Origin: Diaporthe sp. PMI_573
Lineage: Eukaryota; Ascomycota; Sordariomycetes; Diaporthales; Diaporthaceae
DNA length: 64,000 nt
Direction: 5' to 3'
NCBI GenBank assembly: GCA_021399435.1
Contig: JAJTUP010000004.1
Span: 1,860,001-1,924,000 of the forward strand
This document shows, piece by piece, positions 56,601 to 64,000 of this stretch. The number at the start of each line of letters is the position of its first letter. Positions within the stretch are counted from its first letter, which is position 1. A program made the position numbers and the translations under genes. The notes under the pieces were generated by a model. It saw only the letters and a list, made by a program, of their open reading frames with translations. It had not been told where the DNA came from and did not search any database.

Positions 56601-58379
56601 TCCGAATGGCGGAGATGCGGTTGGCCTGCTGCGCAAGTAATATGGCCTTTACGATACACTACATCTCGCCACCAATCAAGGTTGTGCCCGAGGTGCCGCC
56701 AAATGCTGTCATGCTGCTATCCTCGCGAAACACAAAAAAAAATAAAAAAATCGGCAGATGTTCTGGCGGCTAGTTTCGAAATCAGGGCTGACGGCACGCC
56801 TGTGCCATTGCACATAAGGGGAGGTTGACAGGCGTCAGAGGTTTCGTGGAAGGTGATACTCGAGGCAGGAAGAAGCATATTAAGACTTCATAGTTGGTTG
56901 TCTTGCGGCTGATAGGCTAAGCGTTGGTAGTGTGGAAAAGGGAAAAAATAAGGGCAGGGGTGAAGACAGAATGTCATAGGGTTCGGTACGGACGACCACG
57001 GGGCACCACGAGACATGTGCGACACAGCTAGCCAATGGGCCATAATAGCGGAAGTTATTGAGCAGCTAGAGCACGAGAAAAAGAAAGAAAGAAAAGCATC
57101 AATCGAATTTACTACACACCGCGCCCGGCACTTGTGCCGTTCTCCGAGCCACGCTCTGTGCTTTGGCCCGAAGTTCAACCGCCGGCAGGGCCGCGGCGGT
57201 GCGACGGGCTGCAAGTGTGGGACATGACGGGGCGATGATGCCGGAGGACGGGACGGCGCATGGAGGCTACCGACAGGCAAGGCGGGTCCCAGGGTCCCTC
57301 GAGCAGCCACACCAACCCGCTTGTTCCCGAGGTTTAGGCGCCTGAAGAGGTCAAGCGCCGCGACTGACAATGCTCACGGTTGGACGGCCCGGGACGCAGT
57401 GCCCACGAGGATTTTGGGGAGAAAATGGGGCTGGAAAGGGGCCTTTTGGCCTGGATGCGGGCGGGCTTTCAAGGTTGCTCTTCAGCTTCGTGCCAAGCCA
57501 CGAGGCTTGTTCAGGATGATACGGTGATGTTGTTGTGCTGCGTGCCTCGTATTCCTGGTCGGACAAAAGGTGGGCAACTGCATTCTCCTCGCGGATAGTG
57601 ACAGGTACAGTACAGACTATGCAGCAGCGTTGCTTTTGGGGAGAAGGGCGTGTGGGTGGGTTGGTGTGTGTGGGAGACGCGGGGCCCTGGGGGCCAGCAT
57701 CGTGGTCTGTCTGTCTTCGAAAAATGAATGTGGGCTCCTGCTCCTCAGGCATGTTACCCCGCGTCCAGGTGGGGTGGTTCCGGTGGAGAGGAGGAGCAGC
57801 AGGAGGAGGACGAGGGCTGACGACAGGGTTCGAGGCGGACCATGGATTGAGGAAAACACAAGGCGCAAAAAAGCACGTAACACGTTTCGTGGGACGAGTA
57901 TGGAGAGGGCAATTCCGAGACTATGCCTAGCTCTTCTCGGTCGTGACGGTCCGAGAAACGGCAGAATTGGGGAGGTAGATCCAGCTGTCTACGCCCAATC
58001 TAAGTCGAACAGGCCAGCGCTCACTCACCCAGCCTGTTCGTCTGTTTCGACTCTTGGACAGGTCACGTTCGTCTGCATGCACCTGGGCGGATGTGAGTGG
58101 TCGTTGTGGTCTTCCCAGCACTGCTAGCCTTGTGTGTGTATTGTGCAATAAATATATAAGGCCGATATTCTCCCACGTCTCTGTCTGTGTCCGCCTCAAA
58201 TTGGTTATTTCTTGCCCGTGGGCATACCATCTATTAATTGCCCGAATTTGTCCTCCTAATAGAGCCACATTTTCCCCGAGGCCCATATAGTACAAGACCT
58301 CGCATCTACGCAATCCTCCATCAGTACCCGCTCCAAGGGATTGTGATCAGAATTATATATATAACGGTGCAACCCCATC
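56601..58379. other. Intergenic region upstream of the beta-glucosidase gene
   Basis: No supportable gene. An A-rich tract lies at 56733-56750. The open frames at 57.3-58.1 kb are low-complexity and overlap in several frames. A TATA-like element near 58153 is listed separately, and an alternating TATATATATA lies only 17-26 bases before the ATG. Confidence 0.5.
58153..58160 (+). promoter_or_regulatory. TATA-like element (TATATAAG)
   Basis: It lies about 220 bases upstream of the beta-glucosidase ATG, a plausible distance for a core promoter with a leader of roughly 190 bases. The alternating TA run nearer the ATG is too close to serve this start. Predicted from sequence only. Confidence 0.4.
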
Positions 58380-59959
58380 ATGTCTCTGCCCAAGGACTTC
58401 AAGTGGGGCTTTGCCACGGCATCGTGAGTCTAATGAGCCTACGGGCATCCCCCAGCAGCCAGTATGTTCTGGGTGGGCAGAGACTGACATTGTGACCAGC
58501 TACCAGGTCGAGGGAGCCACCGAGGAGGACGGCCGAGGCCCGTCCATCTGGGACACCTTCTGCAAGATCCCAGGCAAGATCGCCGGCGGCAGCGATGGCT
58601 CCGTGGCTTGTGACTCGTACCACCGGACGGCAGAGGACATCGCCCTCCTGAAGTCTCTCGGAGTCAACTCGTACCGCTTCTCCCTCTCGTGGTCCCGCAT
58701 CATCCCCCTTGGTGGTCGTAACGACCCCGTCAACCAGGCCGGCCTTGACCACTACAGGAAGTTCGTGGACGACCTCCTCGACGCCGGCATCGAGCCCTTC
58801 ATCACGCTGTACCACTGGGACCTGCCCGACGCGCTGGACAAGCGCTACGGCGGCCTGCTGAACAAGCAGGAGTTCCCCCTCGACTTTGAGAACTACGCCC
58901 GCGTCGTGTTCAAGGCCATCCCCAGGTGCAAGTTCTGGATCACCTTCAACGAGCCGTGGTGCAGCTCCATCCTGGGCTACAGCACCGGCTACTTCGCCCC
59001 GGGCCACTGCTCGGACCGCTCCAAGTCGCCCGTCGGCGACAGCTCGCGCGAGCCGTGGATCGCGGGCCACAACCTGCTGCTCGCCCACGGCCGGGCCGTC
59101 AAGGTCTACCGCGAGGAGTTCAAGCCCACCGACAAGGGCGAGATTGGCATCACGCTCAACGGCGACGCCACGTACCCCTGGGACCCGGAGGACCCGGAGG
59201 ACGTCGAGGCGGCCAACCGCAAGATCGAGTTCGCCATCAGCTGGTTCGCCGACCCGGTGTACTTCGGCAAGTACCCGGACTCGATGCGCAAGCAGCTGGG
59301 CGACCGCCTGCCCGAGTGGACACCCGAGGAGGTCGCCCTCGTCAAGGGCAGCAACGACTTCTACGGCATGAACCACTACACGGCCAACTACATCAAGCAC
59401 AAGACGGGCACCCCGCCGGACAAGGACTTCCTGGGGAACCTCGAGACCCTCTTCTACTCCAAGAAGGGCGAGTGCATCGGCCCGGAGACCCAGAGCTTCT
59501 GGCTGCGGCCCAACCCCCAGGGCTTCCGCGACCTGCTCAACTGGCTGTCCAAGCGCTACGGCTACCCCAAGATCTACGTCACCGAGAACGGCACGTCCCT
59601 CAAGGGCGAGAACGACATGAAGCTCGAGCAGATCGTCGAGGACGACTTCCGCGTCGAGTACTTTGACGGCTACGTCAAGGCAATGGCCCTCGCCTCCAAG
59701 GAGGACGGCGTCGACGTCCGCGGGTACCTGGCCTGGTCGCTCATGGACAACTTTGAGTGGGCCGAGGGCTATGAGACGAGATGTGAGTATTTATATACAC
59801 GACTGCACTCCCCCCCCCCCCTTCTCCCTAGATGGTTTAACTAACATCTTCCCAGTTGGTGTGACATACGTCGACTACGAGGATGACCAGAAGCGTTACC
59901 CTAAGAAGAGCGCAAAGAGTCTGAAGCCGCTGTTTGACAGTCTCATCAAGAAGGATTAA
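58380..59959 (+). CDS. Intracellular GH1 beta-glucosidase, three exons
   Basis: Exons are 58380-58423, 58500-59782 and 59856-59959, giving 476 residues, the usual length for fungal GH1 enzymes. Introns are 76 nt (GTGAGT...GACCAG) and 73 nt (GTGAGT...CCCAG; the second contains a run of C). The N-terminus MSLPKDFKWGFATASYQVEGA is the GH1 start signature and has no signal peptide, so the enzyme should be cytosolic. The general acid/base is Glu166 in TFNEPW and the nucleophile is Glu377 in YVTENG. SYRFSLSWSRIIP, LYHWDLPDAL and YLAWSLMDNFEWAEGY complete the barrel motifs. Known role: hydrolysis of cellobiose and aryl-beta-glucosides, often with transglycosylation and a part in cellulase induction. 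Codon use is strongly GC-rich at third positions, which creates long antisense frames over exon 2. Confidence 0.95.
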
Positions 59960-60992
59960 GTAGCACTGCGGCACATGCCCCCGGGTTGTACCGGGTCCAA
60001 AGGGGATGCTGATGAAGAGTCTGTGGATGAAGTTTCATAACTTAGATGGACGGGCAAACATATCTTGGATACCACAAACACTGGATTGGTCGCATTTAAG
60101 GGCTCCAGGAGTGACTTCGACACATTCCTGACATACATGATAATGACAATAAATATTTGGTAGAAAATTTCACCCCCCAATCGTGCAGTTACATTCTTTA
60201 AGTGCTGCACCTTACCAATGCACGACCGAGAAGATATTCACGCCTCGTCGCCCGGTAGATGTCAAGAGCAAAAACCCCCCGAATGGGCGTCGTTTCTTGG
60301 CAGATGGGCTGGGCGTGATAGAGAACAGACAGCATCTTCTGAATGCCGTTGGCCTGTGTGCGTCAATGATATTCAGCGACGGAAGCTTCCGGGCTGAGAT
60401 GTCCACGTTATAACCGAGGGCCCTTGGCCCGGTGTGTGAGGGGAACGCACTGCCAGTGGAGTCAACGACGATCCCGAGAGTGTGGCGGCGGCAACGTGGA
60501 GTAGGCAATTGGAAAATGACGACGGTACCAACTGAGCGGGTGAGGGGGAATGAGTTGCTGAGTTGGGGTTTCTAGCCTCCTTGGCCGGAGTTGGCAAACA
60601 GATGGGGGAAAGGAAAGGAGCCGCCCTCGTCGTCCATCTCCAACTTCCTATACTCTGTGTTGTATGTATCGTATCCCAACCTCTGGTCAACAAAAAACCT
60701 CGACTCTGACCGTGCGCTGTCCGCTACTGATCTTGATCCCGAGGTGGTTCCTGCCTTGACTTCAGTGCATTTCATTGTGTCCGTTGCACAACAGCTTCTC
60801 CCGTCTCACTCCCCTCACCGGCCTCTCCGGTAACTACTTACCCGGGCTCGCATATCAGCAACGACGTCCTCTTAAGGTTGGCGCCATAAAAAAGATATAG
60901 ACCGTGATTACTATTTCCAAGAACTTTAAACGACACATATAAGATCTCTGTGCCAACACACTGAAGTATTCAATCATCAAGCAACACACATC
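59960..60992. other. Spacer between beta-glucosidase and acyl-CoA synthetase genes
   Basis: It holds the 3' flank of the first gene and the promoter of the second. No gene is visible. Confidence 0.55.
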
Positions 60993-62873
60993 ATGTCTGG
61001 CCCGCCGTCTCGTCTCCGAAGCATCCTGGGACACCTGCTCCCCTCCCAGGCCTCGACCTCTTCCCCCAAGACTGGAGAAACATGGCAACACAGTCACCAC
61101 ATACACACCCTCTCGCCGACCTTTTTCCTCCCACGGGCTGCATCTATCGAGCCCCAGGCCGAGGCGATGGTCCACATCACCGCCAACGGCTCAGTCCTCC
61201 GCAGAACGTACCAGGAATTTGCCGACCGTGCCAGGGGGCTTGCCTACTACCTCAAGACCCACGGCTACAAGCGGGTCGGCGTGCTGGCGCCAAACACGCC
61301 TGCTTTCCTGGAGTGTATCTACGGTGTGGTCGCCGGGGGTGCTGTCATCGTGCCTGTGAACTACCGGCTCAAGGAGGACGACATCAGCTACATCTTTGAC
61401 TTCTCCGAGGTGGATGTCATTATCGCCGACTGGGAGTTTGAGGGCCTGTTGGCGGCCTTCAGAAATTCCAAGCCAGGCGTGAAGATCATCGTCGACACAG
61501 ACACCGATGCCACTGAAGGGGAGCTCTGTGGACCCTTCGATGAGGTTGTATCCGAGGGTCTGACTTACGACCGGCAAAATGGCAGTAAGGGCTGGGATGG
61601 CCTGTACATCTCGGCCGAGGATGAGGATGAGATGCTGGCTATTCCATTCACGTCGGGGACGACATCGCGGCCAAAGGGCGTGGTATATTCCCACCGTGGT
61701 GAGTAGCTCTGTCCGTGACTACGGCGGACCAACCCAGTGGAACTAGTAAGCTGACAAGATCGCACAGGCTCCTATCTGGCAGCAATGGGAAACATAATAG
61801 AATCTGGGTTGAACACCCAAGGCGGACGGTGTAAATATCTCTGGACGCTGCCCTTGTAAGTACACCTCTACCCAACCTCTCACCGCCGCGGCCGGGAAGC
61901 TCAACAGCGCTGGGACAGATTCCACGCCATGGGATGGACCTTCCCCTGGTCGGTGGTAGCCGTGCGCGGCACCCACGTCTGCCTGCGCAAGATCGACTAC
62001 CCGTTGATATGGCGTCTGCTCAAGTCAGAGGGCGTGACGCACTTCAACGCCGCGCCGACAGTCAACACGCTCCTGTGCGCGGACCCCAACGCCGCGCCGC
62101 TCGACCGCCCCTGCCAGGTCACCGTGGCTGCGTCGCCGCCGTCTGGCCACCTGTTCGAGCAGATGACGAACCTGAACCTGCACCCCGTGCACGTGTACGG
62201 GATGACGGAGACGTACGGGCCGATCACCAAGGGCTACATCATGCCCGAGTGGGACGCCTTGGACCCCAAGGACAAGTACCAGCTCATGGCGCGGCAGGGC
62301 CACGGGTTCGTCGCGAGCCTGCCCGTGAGGGTGGTCAAGACGGATCAGCCAGAGGATGCGCTCGTCGACGTTGCCAGGGACGGAAAGGAGATCGGCGAGA
62401 TCGTCTTCTTCGGCAATATCTGCTCGAGGGGCTACTACAAGGACCCGGAGGCGACCAAGAAGCTGTTCGTCGGCGGCGGGCTGCACTCGGGCGACCTGGC
62501 CGTGCAGCACCCGGACGGGGCGATACAGATTCTCGACCGCGCCAAGGACATCATCATCTCGGGCGGCGAGAACATCTCGTCGGTCGCGCTCGAGAGCATG
62601 CTCGTCAAGCACCCGGACGTCCTCGAGGCCGGCGTGGTGGCGGTCGCGGACTCGCACTGGGGCGAGCGGCCCAAGGCCTACGTGACGGTGAGGTCGGGCA
62701 AGGATGTGGAGGGAAAGGACATTGTCGACTGGGCCAAGCACCAGAGCCAGATCTCCAAGTTCATGGTGCCCCGGGAGGTGGAGATCGTCTCGGAGCTGCC
62801 CAAGACGTCGACGGGGAAGATCAAGAAGAATGTCCTCCGGGAGTGGGCGAAGCACGGCCAGCACGGGGAGTGA
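60993..62873 (+). CDS. AMP-dependent acyl-CoA synthetase/ligase, three exons
   Basis: Exons are 60993-61698, 61768-61855 and 61919-62873, giving 582 residues. Introns are 69 nt and 63 nt. The ANL-superfamily motifs are all present: the P-loop TSGTTSRPKG at residues 220-229, the FHAMGWTFPW region, VHVYGMTETYGP (A5), LHSGDLAVQHPDG (A7), ILDRAKDIIISGGENISS (A8) and the C-terminal catalytic lysine in PKTSTGKIKK (A10). The N-terminal wording (HIHTLSPTFFLPRAASIEP, LRRTYQEFADRARGLAYYL) fits the fungal group related to plant acyl-activating enzymes. Known role: ATP-dependent activation of a short- or medium-chain or aromatic acid to its CoA thioester. The substrate cannot be read from the sequence. 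There is no clear peroxisomal C-terminal tripeptide (ends HGE), and the first 25 residues, rich in Ser and Arg, could be a mitochondrial signal. Confidence 0.92.
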
Positions 62874-64000
62874 GCGAGGATTGTTTGCTTTGTCTGACAC
62901 AGGCAAGCATCAGAAGAGCAGGATGGTGAAGGCGGAGGCTGAGAAGGGAACGTCGAGGAGCCGGGGGGATGCGGACACGAACCTGTTCGCCGCTCGACCG
63001 GCGTCCGGCGGGATAGGCAAATACGCCATGGGAAATCCCACGGGATGCTTATCCGAAGAAGAAGAATAACACCTCATATTGACCACTGCTTGTTTAGCGT
63101 TGTTGAACTTGCGATAGGAGGCTCACCATGGGAAGAGGGAGCGGCGGGATCCGGGCCGCTCAGCCGGGTGCAGGGGCAGGTGGATAGACGGGCAGAGGTT
63201 CCTGTGAGAGACGCTTGAGTTAGTAGACAAGAGTTGCTTCATATTTTTAGTATTGAGATGCCTCATACGTAGCTGTCTCATTGCTGCGATAACTGCTCTG
63301 TGGTCCCATCCAACTGGTCAGGATTCTGCGATTCGTGCTCGTACGAGTGGACGCGACAACATGGGTCGTTCCATATTTCAAGCCACCTGTACATTTCTAA
63401 CACTCTTATCGCTGCTGTTCTTGATTCGCTAGCAGAATGGGCTGGCCTCGAATGCCGTTAATTTCCCCCACTCCCCTGCACAGGTCGGTTCTATATTGAT
63501 GTGTTGTGACAAGAGGTGGTGATCAAGCCAGGGTTGATTGGAACCCTGGGTGGACATGATTCGAGCTTGTAATCGACCTACCCCTTTGGGCGGATACCCA
63601 CTTGATTTACACATGTAAACCGAATACGTGTATTCTTCTGTGGTTCCTACTGACCAGTGACCCATCACAGAGTGGATAGCATGCGTAAAGGATGGGCAGA
63701 TCTCACTTGCATACGGTGTTCCATCTCAGATCTGTGTCGCCTCGGGACGGCCCGCAGTGGGGGATGGATCGAATAATGTCAAAAGAACCAGCAGACTCGA
63801 ATCCACCTAATTCTCCCAGCGAAATATGGAAAAGATAGGAAATAAAGTATCCTTTCTGAGTAAGTGGCAGGCCGCAGGCCTGGACAGCGAATCGGCAACA
63901 GATTCTAGATCCCCAGGTCCCTCCTGCATTAGTCGCAGATCGACCTGCATATTGCAGTTCGCCAAGTCTGAGCAGGGGTCCGTCTACATACTGCTCCGAG
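62874..64000. other. 3' flank and right-hand intergenic DNA
   Basis: It contains the 3' UTR of the acyl-CoA synthetase gene and about 1 kb with no supportable gene, RNA or repeat. The window ends inside this intergenic DNA. Confidence 0.55.

Noticed and set aside
58354..58363. TATATATATA as core promoter of the beta-glucosidase gene
   Set aside because: It lies only 17-26 bases before the ATG, so a start site 30 bases downstream would fall inside the coding sequence.
58399..59400. 333-residue minus-strand open frame
   Set aside because: It lies opposite exon 2 of the GH1 gene and reflects its GC-rich third positions. The plus-strand frame carries all catalytic motifs.
62025..62906. 293-residue minus-strand frame and an overlapping 331-residue plus-strand frame
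   Set aside because: Both are out-of-frame shadows of the third exon of the acyl-CoA synthetase, with skewed Arg/Gly/Ala composition and no motifs.

Overview
This window is nuclear DNA of a filamentous ascomycete, most likely a Sordariomycete in Pezizomycotina. The evidence is short introns (about 55-110 nt) with GTRAGT-like donors, CTAAC branch points and CAG/TAG acceptors. It also includes GC-rich coding exons, one monocistronic gene every 3-4 kb, pyrimidine-rich 5' leaders, and fungus-restricted families (DUF4203, Erf4, DUF7053, Zn2Cys6 regulators, NIPA/DUF803 transporters). There is no operon, phage, CRISPR array, transposase or reverse transcriptase. Exon coordinates were worked out by hand from splice signals and frame continuity. 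No database search was possible.

Layout, left to right. 1-9.5 kb: a phosducin-like protein (2663-3592) and a 901-residue single-pass membrane protein of unknown function (5804-8509). 9.5-19.4 kb: three nuclear genes, the Ran-binding protein Yrb1/RanBP1 (five exons), a Taf14-type YEATS protein (five exons) and a large Zn2Cys6 regulator resembling Aro80. 21-28 kb: a secreted feruloyl-esterase-like enzyme, a fungal protein with a coiled coil and a Pro/Gln-rich tail, and a convergent minus-strand protein with three tandem Gln/Arg-rich repeats. 29-38 kb: a NIPA-type Mg2+ transporter, a stretch holding a degenerate 15-bp minisatellite and an initiator tRNA-Met gene, and a 1216-residue DUF4203 membrane protein on the minus strand. 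38-42.6 kb: about 4.9 kb with no supportable gene. 42.6-54.4 kb: a coiled-coil membrane protein (minus), Erf4 of the Ras palmitoyltransferase, an SLC10A7/Rch1-type transporter, a small DUF1772-like membrane protein with an unresolved start, and a DUF7053-like protein (minus). 55.7-62.9 kb: a GFA-fold zinc protein, an intracellular GH1 beta-glucosidase and an acyl-CoA synthetase.

The genes do not form one pathway. The feruloyl-esterase-like enzyme and the beta-glucosidase would fit an organism that uses plant biomass. Several others belong to housekeeping or signalling: Ran cycle, transcription and chromatin, Ras lipidation, G-beta-gamma folding, Mg2+ and Ca2+ homeostasis, and translation initiation through the tRNA. 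I found no convincing new multi-gene system. The most interesting leftovers are a shared degenerate 15-bp repeat at two loci about 22.5 kb apart, a perfect 22-bp palindrome, a perfect 4 x 14-bp repeat in a divergent promoter, two genes whose start codons cannot be resolved, three introns that stay open if retained, and several long proteins of unknown function.
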